A program made the position numbers and the translations under genes. 64,000 bases of DNA from Paenibacillus_E violae (GTDB taxonomy: Bacteria; Bacillota; Bacilli; Paenibacillales; NBRC-103111), in NCBI RefSeq assembly GCF_032461945.1, contig NZ_JAWCUD010000001.1, forward strand, positions 744,001 through 808,000, given 5' to 3'. The notes beneath the pieces were generated by a model, which made no database searches, was not told the DNA's origin, and worked only from the letters and a program-made list of their open reading frames with translations. Shown here piece by piece: positions 35,982 through 44,422 of this stretch; within the stretch, counting starts at the first letter, position 1; every line of letters starts with the position of its first letter.

Positions 35982-38156
35982 GTGAAGCAACATCTTAAAA
36001 TGAAACGCTTGCTTAGCCGCTCAGCACTTATGCTAACGGCTGCAAGCTTCCTGACACTACCTCTGGCCACATCGGCTTTCGCTGGCAAGGAAGGCGTCTT
36101 CCTGAGCGACTCCGTCTACTTTACATTAGACAAGGTTTCCTTGTCCTCAGGAGCGGACGACGGTTCCCTTCGTTTCTCTCTGGGGCTGAACAATAACAGC
36201 GCTTCGCCCGTGGATTTTAACAACTATGGTGTTAAAGTGATGGATACGAATGGAGTATCTTATACCGCTAAACTGAGTGAGAAAGTAAACGGCCGTGTGC
36301 AAGCGGGGGAGACGGGGACTTTCAAATTCAGTTCCGAGATACCAGCGAATTTGACACCTGGTCAACTGAAAGTTGATATCTTCGAGTGGAACTACAATAC
36401 GATGCACGATATCGGGGCTTTATCCGTAGAAGCTGCCATGGATGAAGCAGGGCAAACCGTGGTGCAGCAAACCGTCATCAACCTTCAGGAGGTAGATACT
36501 ACCTTCGCGGATGATGCGCTAGTGACCGCTCAGCTTGGCAATAGCTACAGAGTTTACAAAGACGGTGCCTGGTTGGTTTATACAGATTTGACGTTGGAAA
36601 ATTTAAGCAACACGACCCTAAAGCTGCCGGATGCGCTTGAACTTAATTTGCAAGATGCCAAGGGATTGACTTACGTTGCTCAGTTTATCTCGGGATCAGG
36701 TCAAACCTTGCTGCCGCAGCAGCCTGTTAAAACAACCATTCAAACAGCAGTTCCGGCATCCCTGGATGCGAACGGGCTATCCCTGCTTTTCTCGCCAAAA
36801 GGCAAAGTGAAAACAACGGTGCTCGGGTCACTAAATGTAGCGAAATCATTCGTGATTGGTAAGATCGGCGACTCATCCCAATACCCGGACGCAGATTTAG
36901 AGGGGCTTCATATCAATACAACGTGGGCAGCGGCTAGCAGACAATCAGATGGTCTGCATCTCCAAGCGAATGTTACCCTAACGAACAAAAGTGATGGCAT
37001 CGTAACGATTCCTAACTTGTCTGCTTCTTTTCAAGCACTTCGCGGCAGTGTAGCGGTTACGTCTTCAGATAATGCTGTTCGGACGTCCTACTTATCGCCA
37101 AATGAATCGACGACCTTCCGCTTCTCCGGTATTTTGCCTGCAGGCCTGAGCACAGATGCTTTGCAGCTGGTCGTTTCAGAGAAACAAGGTACGTCGAATA
37201 ACAGCACGCAAACGAACACGGGAACGGGTACAGATACGGGTACTGGTACAGGTTCTTCCGATACAGGAAATACAACGAATACAGGCAATACCGGTAGTTC
37301 CGGTAATAGCAAAACAGCGTCGCTGCCGGTTTCAATCACGACACTGGCGGGAGCTGGTCAAGGCGGAGAGGACTCCTCTTATACCGCTGCGGAAGATTAC
37401 ACACTCGGTACACCATTCAAGCTGACGTCGAATACGCTCATTGACTCGAATATTGATGTATCGCTTGTAGAGCTTGGAATGAGCGAGAATACGGACTTCG
37501 GCTTCAAAACCATCGTTGCCAAATATAAACTGACGAATAAAGGTACGACATCATTAAATCTACCGGATTTCCAAACCGATCTGACCAACGTTGAAGGCTA
37601 CACTTACTCGGGGGCTCGACAATCTACCGTTGCGAAGACGATCGCTCCGAACACCAGTTATGTGTTGAACTACTCCTATATGGTGCCTGGTACAGAAACG
37701 GCAGATAAGTTGGCACTTAACTTATATGATGCCAATCGTTTAGCGATTGGCTCCTACAAAACAGCTGTTCAACCAGTACCAACAACCGGTGCCGTATCCT
37801 TGTATCCGTTTAGTATTGCAATTAACGATTACAGGGTCAGCGCAACGTATAGTAAAGATCAATCTTACGCATACCGTCTGCGCTTGGATTTGGATGTGAA
37901 ACGTCAAGAGCAGGTCATCACGGACGCTAACTTCTCATCCCTCGTCTTCGAGGTTGTCGATTCCGAAGACCGCCTGTTAAGCACCAAGACCATGAGCTTC
38001 GTAGGCCAGGACAAAATTATGTCCGGCATTCAGTTTATCGATTTCGGTTCAATTAAATCCGAACAACTAAACACGAATGTTAAAATTAACCTTTACGAGG
38101 TTGTTACTACACCGAACGGTGATGCAAAACGTTTGGTGAAGACGTTGATTATGTAA
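35982..38156 (+). CDS. Large secreted beta-rich protein of the MacAB-like operon
   Basis: The start is GTG at 35982, with AGGAGG 7 nt upstream. A signal peptide (about 1-30) is followed by several related beta-rich segments of 110-150 residues (about 35-150, 170-300, 305-400, 455-600, 605-724), each carrying an L-x-N-x-(S/T) strand and G-Y/V-x-Y turns like immunoglobulin-type or DUF4352-like domains. A Thr/Gly/Asn/Ser-rich linker (about 403-444) divides the protein into two halves. No catalytic motif or sortase signal is visible. It lies 23 bp after the permease, and a terminator follows, so it is the last gene of the operon. It could be the exported cargo, or a surface partner of the adaptor. 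I do not recognise the family. Confidence 0.8.
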   Translation: MKQHLKMKRLLSRSALMLTAASFLTLPLATSAFAGKEGVFLSDSVYFTLDKVSLSSGADDGSLRFSLGLNNNSASPVDFNNYGVKVMDTNGVSYTAKLSEKVNGRVQAGETGTFKFSSEIPANLTPGQLKVDIFEWNYNTMHDIGALSVEAAMDEAGQTVVQQTVINLQEVDTTFADDALVTAQLGNSYRVYKDGAWLVYTDLTLENLSNTTLKLPDALELNLQDAKGLTYVAQFISGSGQTLLPQQPVKTTIQTAVPASLDANGLSLLFSPKGKVKTTVLGSLNVAKSFVIGKIGDSSQYPDADLEGLHINTTWAAASRQSDGLHLQANVTLTNKSDGIVTIPNLSASFQALRGSVAVTSSDNAVRTSYLSPNESTTFRFSGILPAGLSTDALQLVVSEKQGTSNNSTQTNTGTGTDTGTGTGSSDTGNTTNTGNTGSSGNSKTASLPVSITTLAGAGQGGEDSSYTAAEDYTLGTPFKLTSNTLIDSNIDVSLVELGMSENTDFGFKTIVAKYKLTNKGTTSLNLPDFQTDLTNVEGYTYSGARQSTVAKTIAPNTSYVLNYSYMVPGTETADKLALNLYDANRLAIGSYKTAVQPVPTTGAVSLYPFSIAINDYRVSATYSKDQSYAYRLRLDLDVKRQEQVITDANFSSLVFEVVDSEDRLLSTKTMSFVGQDKIMSGIQFIDFGSIKSEQLNTNVKINLYEVVTTPNGDAKRLVKTLIM

Positions 38157-38167
38157 GGTTCATGCAG

Positions 38168-38199
38168 GTGCTCATCCCTTGGGGATGGGCACTTTTTTT
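38168..38199 (+). terminator. Terminator of the MacAB-like operon
   Basis: GTGCTCATCCC (38168-38178) and GGGATGGGCAC (38182-38192) form an 11-bp stem with one mismatch or wobble, followed by seven Ts. Confidence 0.85.
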
Positions 38200-38369
38200 G
38201 GTAGATAAGAAAGTATAAGTTTTATACTTTTGCTTCGCATCTACCTTGACAAACGAGTCCGTCCTAAAAGGACGACGAAGCCGTTTATCCTTGAGGAGTA
38301 AGCTTAGGCTTACCCTTATTTATTTGTGTTGAGCACTCCACGAAATTTGCTGCTATTGCTTGAGCGGTC
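38200..38369. other. Gene-free stretch with small palindromes
   Basis: No coding frame is supported. Two short inverted repeats are visible: CGTCCTaaaAGGACG (38260-38274) and GTAAGCttagGCTTAC (38298-38313). The first has the same 6-3-6 layout as the palindromes at 38782-38963 but a different sequence. Confidence 0.4.
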
Positions 38370-38575
38370 TCCCCGGCAAGCGGAACTAGAGGGCGCTATT
38401 TCTGCGAAATAGGCTCTTTTTCATGTGGAGGGGAACTGAGGGCCGCTAATTGTCCGTTTTCATAAAGAAAACGGGATTAGGCGGTCAAATAAGGCCCTGT
38501 AGTTCCGCTTGAACATTGAAACGAGGCTGAATTTGTTAGAATAGCAGGCTGCAGTTCCTCAAGGGTGTATCGTAG
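38370..38575. repeat. Dispersed intergenic repeat, copy 3 (compound)
   Basis: Several blocks of the family occur in tandem: GCGGAACTAGAGGGCGCTAT, GGGGAACTGAGGGCCGCTAA, GCCCTGTAGTTCCGCT (38494-38509, identical to 26587-26602), and a terminal GCTGCAGTTCCTCAAGGG block. The GGAACT / AGTTCC ends recur. No protein is encoded. Confidence 0.6.
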
Positions 38576-38778
38576 ACCAACTTACCGCTAGCTATGAGGT
38601 ACTCCCTCCGCCAAATGTCTCAGTAACGCTAAGTTGTAAGCGGTGTTGGGGGTTCACCACCTCAAAAATTCGCTCCAACCGTGCTCTTAACAAGCTAAAC
38701 GACGGAGGAGAAGTTAGCTTCTCCAATGCTTCCTTTCCCCAGCACCAGCAAGGGAGCTAGGAGTCCGGGCACTACTTA

Positions 38779-38963
38779 TCATTGGATGAAATCCAATAAA
38801 AGGATGAGTTTGGCAACCGTTTAGCTCATCTCATTGGACGAAATCCATGGGGAGGAATAAATGTAGTCGCTTTTTGAGAGCTTTTAATAGAGCTCATTGG
38901 ATTTCGTCCAATATAAAGCGAAGTTTGGTTAACAGAAGAGTCATCTCATTGGATTTTATCCAA
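38779..38963. repeat. Array of TTGGAT-N3-ATCCAA palindromes in direct 52-bp repeats
   Basis: Four 6-3-6 palindromes lie at 38782-38796, 38834-38848, 38897-38911 and 38949-38963 (TTGGATgaaATCCAA and variants). Two 52-bp units, 38779-38830 and 38894-38945, are similar along their whole length: each starts TCATTGGAT, has a GTTTGG block in the middle and ends in TCATC. The remainder of this 1-kb gap up to the Fur box at 39083 shows no gene. Confidence 0.7.
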
Positions 38964-39082
38964 CATGATCCAATAACAGCTTCCAAACCCGGATGTCCCT
39001 TCGAAGAAACGTTAGTTTAATTGCAATCAATAGGAAGAGAATGGCATGAAAAGATTGACAGGTACATATCCATTTGCGAAAA

Positions 39083-39097
39083 TGAGAATGATTATCA
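39083..39097 (+). promoter_or_regulatory. Fur box upstream of the nitroreductase gene
   Basis: TGAGAATGATTATCA differs from the 7-1-7 consensus at one position. It lies about 105 bp upstream of the nitroreductase start, with the intervening AT-rich sequence suitable for a leader. Confidence 0.65.
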
Positions 39098-39201
39098 TGA
39101 TCGTTTACGTGAAATGCGTAGTCGAATAGAACTTATATTTGTATGTTGATGTAATTTGTATGCTGAAGTAATAGTCTAACCAAACTGGAGGCACACGCAC
39201 G

Positions 39202-39780
39202 ATGAATATTATGCAAAATGAGAAATTAGGCGCAATCAGCGAACTGATTAAAGACAGACGTTCTGTCCGCGCATTTAAAAGCGATCCCATCGACACGGAC
39301 CTCATAACTGAGCTGCTGAACGTAGCGGTATGGGCACCAACACATGGTCTAAGGGAGCCTTGGAGGTTCGTTTTATACAAAGGCGAGGCGCGTAAGCCGC
39401 TTGCTGAAGCCATGATCCGCACCTACACGGCGGAGGAGAAGGAAAGGCTAGCAGCACAGAAATTGGACTACTTCATGCAGATCCCGGCTCATCTCGTTGT
39501 CGTCATGAACGAAGATCCGAGGCAGAAACAGTGGGAAGAAGATTTCGCATGCGTTTGCTGCCTGATTCAGAACTTTCAACTGGCTGCCTGGGAAGTGGGG
39601 GTTGGCGTTGTATGGAAAACGAATCCATTTATTCACAGTCCTAACTTCCGCGAGGCGGTAGGCGTTAAGCCAGGAGAGAAAATAGTAGGCTTGCTGCATA
39701 TGGGTTACCCGGAGCAAGTACCGGCCGTGAGACCGCGGACCGATGCTAGAGAGAAATTGATTATTAAAGAGTCGGTATAG
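39202..39780 (+). CDS. Nitroreductase-family flavoprotein
   Basis: A 192-residue FMN-dependent NAD(P)H oxidoreductase of the YdjA/TdsD-like subgroup. The FMN-binding opening IKDRRSVRAFKSDPID, the APTHGLREPWRF loop and the C-terminal VGLLHMGYPEQ segment are typical. The ATG at 39202 has GGAGG 10 nt upstream, slightly far; the ATG at 39211 is an alternative. The Fur box suggests induction under iron limitation, so a role in ferric or flavin reduction is conceivable, but the natural substrate is not known. Confidence 0.88.
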   Translation: MNIMQNEKLGAISELIKDRRSVRAFKSDPIDTDLITELLNVAVWAPTHGLREPWRFVLYKGEARKPLAEAMIRTYTAEEKERLAAQKLDYFMQIPAHLVVVMNEDPRQKQWEEDFACVCCLIQNFQLAAWEVGVGVVWKTNPFIHSPNFREAVGVKPGEKIVGLLHMGYPEQVPAVRPRTDAREKLIIKESV

Positions 39781-39786
39781 AAAACA

Positions 39787-39814
39787 AAAACCTCACGGTT
39801 TTCCGTGAGGTTTT
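39787..39814. terminator. Bidirectional terminator, nitroreductase / carbonic anhydrase
   Basis: AAAACCTCACGG (39787-39798) and CCGTGAGGTTTT (39803-39814) form a perfect stem with A and T flanks, usable by both convergent genes. Confidence 0.88.
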
Positions 39815-39824
39815 GTTATCGTGC

Positions 39825-40394
39825 TTATTCAACATCCTGATAGCCATCTTTGATTAAATCCAGTCTTCCCGTTTGCGGGTCAATAATTAGCCCGTGAACC
39901 GGTAAGTTTTTGGGAAGCAGCGGATGATTGCGAATAATATTTACGCTTTTCTCGATCCCTTCTCGGGCATGGTCAAAACCTGTCAACCAGCCTGACAAAT
40001 CGATACCGGAATGGCCGAGCGTTGAGATGACATCATCGGAAATACCGCGTTTTTTGGCGCTTGCGATCACCTTGTCCGAGTTCAGACCCGTCATCCCGCA
40101 GTCGTAATGGCCAATCACGAATACTTCATCTGCATCGAGCTCATAAACAGCTACAATGATACTGCGCATAATACTGCCAAATGGGTGGGAGACAATGGCT
40201 CCGGCATTTTTGATAATTTTGGCATCACCGTTGTGCAAATTCATCGCCTTAGGCAATAATTCGACTAAACGCGTATCCATACATGTTAGAACAACCATTT
40301 TTTTGTCTGGAAACTTCGTAGTCAGAAATTCTTTGTACTCCTCTTTTGCAACAAATTGTTCATTGTAATTCAAAATTTCGCTAATCAAAGACAT
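39825..40394 (-). CDS. Beta-class carbonic anhydrase
   Basis: Interconverts CO2 and bicarbonate. The zinc ligands and catalytic dyad are seen as C38, D40 and R42 (LTCMDTR), H96 and C99 (GHYDCGM). The 189-residue length fits the small YtiB-like type of Bacillus. ATG with GGAGGAGA upstream. It probably stands alone, sharing a terminator with the convergent nitroreductase gene. Confidence 0.92.
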   Translation of the reverse strand: MSLISEILNYNEQFVAKEEYKEFLTTKFPDKKMVVLTCMDTRLVELLPKAMNLHNGDAKIIKNAGAIVSHPFGSIMRSIIVAVYELDADEVFVIGHYDCGMTGLNSDKVIASAKKRGISDDVISTLGHSGIDLSGWLTGFDHAREGIEKSVNIIRNHPLLPKNLPVHGLIIDPQTGRLDLIKDGYQDVE

Positions 40395-40444
40395 GGTTTC
40401 TCCTCCAGGTAAGTAATTGTGCTGCTTATACGTCCCATGCAGCT

Positions 40445-40768
40445 TTATCTTTTGTCGACCAAGCTCATACTGGCATTGTAAATCTGATTATTACTCTTCA
40501 GTATATAGGATTTATTTCCTTCAGAAAAGTCAATTTTCATATTCGATTCATAAAAAATTTCATCCTTGCTGTTATAAATCAGCTTAAGAGCATTGGTTTC
40601 GGCAGTTAAATCCTGTTGAGTTTCTTCGGAAACCAACCAGAGCGTCGGCACGCCGTTAACGGAACAACCGCATCCTTCTGTATCAAAAACAAGCTTCAAC
40701 AGGGCGTCACCTTGGCCCATATATGGGGTTAATCGCTCAATTGCTGAATCGGTAAATGTAATTTTCAT
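40445..40768 (-). CDS. HesB/YqkB-like iron-sulfur biosynthesis family protein
   Basis: The start is placed at the ATG at 40768, with GAGGAGATAAC upstream; the longer frame from 40816 lacks a ribosome site. The 107-residue protein begins MKITFTDSAIERLTPYM and carries an EGCGCSVNGVP motif (C33, C35). The fold is that of the HesB/IscA superfamily, in which three cysteines carry an Fe-S cluster, but here only the CxC pair is visible and the C-terminal CxC is missing, as in YqkB and YneR. It may therefore not be a standard A-type carrier. Confidence 0.8.
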   Translation of the reverse strand: MKITFTDSAIERLTPYMGQGDALLKLVFDTEGCGCSVNGVPTLWLVSEETQQDLTAETNALKLIYNSKDEIFYESNMKIDFSEGNKSYILKSNNQIYNASMSLVDKR

Positions 40769-40922
40769 GGATGTTATCTCCTCACTATGTTGTTTGACAA
40801 TGACTCTAACTAGCATTAAAAATAATGGCTAGTCATCATTTTACCACAAGATCAATAAATTTGATTCTGTGGAAAGGACGAAGTATGATGAAAATAGAAA
40901 TTGATGGGAGGAGATTTGAAGC

Positions 40923-42443
40923 ATGAGTGTGCAAACTGCCACAGCCAAGCTAGAATCGTTCAAAGCCTATGTTCGTAAAATGAAGCAATACGAGGAGGCC
41001 ATCGCCCTAATTTATTGGGATATGCGGACTGGCGCCCCGAAAAAAGGGATTGGAACACGCTCTGAAGTAGTCGGAGAGCTCTCCACCGAAGTTTTCCGCA
41101 TGTCCACGTCCGATGAAATGGGCGAATACGTTGCTTTTTTCACGCAGCCTGCTGAGCTTGAACAGCTTGATGCCATTTCGAGAAAAATGGTTGAAGAGTG
41201 CAAAAAAGAATATGATCGCTCCAAAAAGATACCTGCTGAGAAGTATCAAGCCTATGTCGTGCTGACGTCTCAAGCCGAATCTGCTTGGGAAGATGCCAAA
41301 CACAATTCGGATTGGGATTCCTTCCAGCCGTATTTGGAGAAAATTGTGGCAACAACCCAAGAGTTTATTGAACTATGGGGATATGAAGGTCATAAATATA
41401 ACACGCTCCTCGATATGTACGAACCTGGTATGACGGTTGAGAAGCTGGATGAAGTCTTCGGAGCTCTACGCGAAAAAGCGGTTCCCTTGCTGCAGCGTAT
41501 CCAGGCGTCGCCGAATCAGCCGGATCGTTCTTTCCTGGATCAACAATTTGAGATCAGCAAACAGAAACAATTTTCGCTATCGATTTTGAAGCAAATGCAG
41601 TACGATTTCGAAGCTGGCCGGTTGGACGAGACCGTGCATCCGTTCGCGACGGCGCTGAATCCAGGAGATGTGCGGATTACAACGCGCTATTTGCCTAATG
41701 ATATTACCTCCGCATTATTCGGAACGATTCATGAAGGCGGACATGCGCTGTATGAGCAGAACATTTCCGACGATTTGGTAGGCACTAACTTGTGCACCGG
41801 AACATCCATGGGCATTCACGAGTCACAGTCCCGTTTCTGGGAAAATGTGATTGGCCGCAGCAAAGCGTTCTGGGACAGATACTATGGTGAACTGCAAACG
41901 ACGTTCTCTCCGCAGATCGATCAAGTGGATGTCGATACTTTTTATAAGGCGATTAACCACATTGAACCATCGCTGATCCGTATTGAAGCGGATGAACTGA
42001 CGTACAACTTACATATTATGATTCGTTATGAGCTGGAAAAAGGGCTGTTTAACGGAACCATCTCGGTAGCGGATCTACCTGCGGCATGGAATGCCAAATA
42101 TGAAGAGTATTTGGGCGTAACCCCGGCAAATGATGGCGAAGGCGTGCTGCAAGACGTGCATTGGTCAGGCGGAGCGTTCGGGTACTTCCCATCTTACGCG
42201 CTCGGCAACATGTATGCTGCACAATTTACGCAAACCTTGCGTAAAGAGCTGCCGGCATTCGAAAGCCTGATCGCCGAAGGCAATCTGGCGCCGATTAAGG
42301 AATGGCTCACAGAAAAAGTATATAAGCACGGAAAACTGCTGACGCCAAACGAAATTATTCGCCAAGTAACGGGCGAAGAGTTGAATCCAGAGTACTTGGT
42401 TCAGTATTTGGAGGAAAAGTATAAGTCGGTATACGGCATTTAA
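40923..42443 (+). CDS. M32-family metallocarboxypeptidase
   Basis: A cytosolic, zinc-dependent carboxypeptidase (carboxypeptidase Taq type) that removes C-terminal residues. The HEGGH motif lies at H270-H274, with the further metal-ligand Glu expected in the GIHESQSRFWEN segment about 25 residues later. The 506-residue length is that of the family, and the structure is nearly all helical. ATG with GGGAGGAGAT upstream. Single gene; a terminator follows. Confidence 0.92.
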   Translation: MSVQTATAKLESFKAYVRKMKQYEEAIALIYWDMRTGAPKKGIGTRSEVVGELSTEVFRMSTSDEMGEYVAFFTQPAELEQLDAISRKMVEECKKEYDRSKKIPAEKYQAYVVLTSQAESAWEDAKHNSDWDSFQPYLEKIVATTQEFIELWGYEGHKYNTLLDMYEPGMTVEKLDEVFGALREKAVPLLQRIQASPNQPDRSFLDQQFEISKQKQFSLSILKQMQYDFEAGRLDETVHPFATALNPGDVRITTRYLPNDITSALFGTIHEGGHALYEQNISDDLVGTNLCTGTSMGIHESQSRFWENVIGRSKAFWDRYYGELQTTFSPQIDQVDVDTFYKAINHIEPSLIRIEADELTYNLHIMIRYELEKGLFNGTISVADLPAAWNAKYEEYLGVTPANDGEGVLQDVHWSGGAFGYFPSYALGNMYAAQFTQTLRKELPAFESLIAEGNLAPIKEWLTEKVYKHGKLLTPNEIIRQVTGEELNPEYLVQYLEEKYKSVYGI

Positions 42444-42452
42444 AACCATAAG

Positions 42453-42498
42453 AGCAGCATCCTTCGGCAGTGACTACTGTCTTGGGGTGCTGTTTTTT
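42453..42498 (+). terminator. Terminator after the M32 carboxypeptidase gene
   Basis: CAGCATCC (42455-42462) pairs with GGGGTGCTG with a G-U wobble, followed by seven Ts. The loop contains a second small hairpin. Confidence 0.7.
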
Positions 42499-42593
42499 TG
42501 TGCTGCAACAAACAATTTAGCCAAAAGTTGCCATTAACCGTCTTCTGGGCTCCTGCATAGGATAGATTACTACTTTTATCGGAGGGACGTCGT

Positions 42594-43607
42594 ATGAAGA
42601 TTCGGAAAAAATGGGGAGCTGCTTTAACCGTGGTCTTGCTGCTCAGCAGCATCGTTTCGGCCTGCGGAACGAAAAGCACGGAAACAACCAAGGTTCGCAT
42701 TGGTGAGGTAACGCGATCTTTATTTTATGCACCACAGTATGTGGCGCTGTCACAGGGCTTTTTCAAGGATGAGGGCCTTGATGTAGAGCTTACAACAACA
42801 CCTGGCGGTGACAAAACCATGACGGCCTTGCTCTCTAATGCCATCGATGTGGCGCTGGTTGGCTCGGAAACGTCCATTTATGTGTCACAGCAAGGTTCAG
42901 ATGATCCCGTTATTAATTTTGCTCAATTAACGCAAACGGACGGGACTTTCCTCGTGGCTCGCAAGAAAGTAGATCAGTTTGATTGGAATTCACTCAAAGG
43001 TTCTGTATTCCTCGGGCAAAGAAAAGGCGGAATGCCACAGATGGCAGGGGAGTTCACGCTCAAGAAACACAACATCGATCCTCAGAAAGATCTTCAGCTG
43101 ATTCAAAACATCGATTTTGCGAACATCGCTTCAGCTTATTCATCGGGAACCGGGGAATATGTGCAGTTATTTGAACCGCAGGCATCGATTGTGGAGAAAG
43201 AAGGAAAAGGATTCGTGCTGGCTTCCTTTGGCGTCGAGAGCGGTCACCTGCCCTACACGGTATTCATGACCAAACAAAGTTTCATCAAGCAAAATCCGGG
43301 CACGGTTCAAAAGTTCACCAATGCAATCCAACGCGCACAGCTATGGGTTGCGGCGAAAAGTGTAGATGAAATCACGAATGCCGTTTTGCCTTATTTTAAA
43401 GACATCGATGTTGAAATTGTAAAAAGTGTCGTTAAACGTTACAAAGATCAAGGTTCATTTGCTACGGACGGCATCGTCGATGAGCAGGAATGGAACAATT
43501 TGCTCGATGTCATGACTTCAGCAGGAGAACTGAAAGAAAAAGTGGCTTGGAAAACGCTAGTGAACAACACATTCGCAGAGAAAGCCAAATCGACCGTAAA
43601 ACCTTAA
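42594..43607 (+). CDS. ABC transporter substrate-binding lipoprotein, NitT/TauT (SsuA/ThiY) type
   Basis: Signal peptide with lipobox (SIVSAC, Cys at about residue 23). The mature part is the two-lobed fold of the SsuA/THI5-like group, with FYAPQYVALSQGFFKDEGLD near the start. The group binds taurine, sulfonates, nitrate, pyrimidines or riboflavin precursors, so the substrate cannot be fixed from sequence. The gene leads an operon with a matching ATPase and permease. GGAGGG site upstream. Confidence 0.88.
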   Translation: MKIRKKWGAALTVVLLLSSIVSACGTKSTETTKVRIGEVTRSLFYAPQYVALSQGFFKDEGLDVELTTTPGGDKTMTALLSNAIDVALVGSETSIYVSQQGSDDPVINFAQLTQTDGTFLVARKKVDQFDWNSLKGSVFLGQRKGGMPQMAGEFTLKKHNIDPQKDLQLIQNIDFANIASAYSSGTGEYVQLFEPQASIVEKEGKGFVLASFGVESGHLPYTVFMTKQSFIKQNPGTVQKFTNAIQRAQLWVAAKSVDEITNAVLPYFKDIDVEIVKSVVKRYKDQGSFATDGIVDEQEWNNLLDVMTSAGELKEKVAWKTLVNNTFAEKAKSTVKP

Positions 43608-43651
43608 GAAGCAAGTGGGAAGGCAATGAAGGGCGAGAGGGGAGTACGAAC

Positions 43652-44422
43652 ATGGATTCAGCTGTGACGGTTCAAAATGTAACTCAAGTTTATGTGACCG
43701 AAGAGAGGGCGACACTTGCTGTGCAAGGGATCGATTTTGCGATAGCGCGCGGCGAATTTGTGAGTCTCATCGGACCAAGCGGCTGCGGGAAGACGACTCT
43801 CTTGTCGATCATTGCCGGCCTTATTCGGCCAACTGTAGGCGCCGTGACGGTCGCTGGGAACGCGGTGAACGGTCCATCGACAAGGGTTGGTTACATGCTG
43901 CAGCAGGACTATCTGTTCCCTTGGCGGACGATTGAAGATAATGCCTGCATGGGCTTAGAGATTGCAGGTATGTTGACAAAAGAGAAGAAGCAAAGCGTGC
44001 TTCACTTGCTGGAAGAAATGGGGCTGTACAGCTTCAAGGATTATTATCCTTCGCAGCTTTCCGGGGGAATGCGCCAGCGTGTCGCATTGGTCCGCACACT
44101 CGCTACCGAGCCCGAGCTGCTGCTGCTGGATGAACCGTTTTCTGCACTCGACTACCAGACGAAGCTTCAGCTGGAAGATTTGGTGGTGGAAACGCTGCAA
44201 GCCAAGAAGAAAACTGCTCTCCTTGTAACGCATGACATTTCTGAGGCCATTGCGATGAGCGACCGTATTATTGTCCTGGATCCTAACCCTGGGCGGATAC
44301 GGCAAGAATTTCATATTCCAGACGATATTCGCACATCAGTGCCTTTTGAAGCAAGAGAATTGCCAGGGTTCCATGCACTCTTTCGATTGATTTGGCAGGA
44401 GTTTGGAGGGCATGACGCATGA
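43652..44422 (+). CDS. ABC transporter ATP-binding protein, NitT/TauT type
   Basis: The start is placed at the ATG at 43652, with GAGGGGAG upstream; the frame is open further back but overlaps the preceding gene without a ribosome site. Walker A GPSGCGKTT, Q-loop MLQQDYLFPWRT, signature LSGGMRQR, Walker B LLLLDEPFSALD and the switch THDISEA are all intact. 256 residues. Overlaps the permease gene by 4 nt. Confidence 0.93.
   Translation: MDSAVTVQNVTQVYVTEERATLAVQGIDFAIARGEFVSLIGPSGCGKTTLLSIIAGLIRPTVGAVTVAGNAVNGPSTRVGYMLQQDYLFPWRTIEDNACMGLEIAGMLTKEKKQSVLHLLEEMGLYSFKDYYPSQLSGGMRQRVALVRTLATEPELLLLDEPFSALDYQTKLQLEDLVVETLQAKKKTALLVTHDISEAIAMSDRIIVLDPNPGRIRQEFHIPDDIRTSVPFEARELPGFHALFRLIWQEFGGHDA

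Noticed and set aside
37195..37310. Short repeats in the secreted-protein gene, looked at as CRISPR or minisatellite
   Set aside because: They encode a Thr/Gly/Asn linker in the correct frame; units are irregular.
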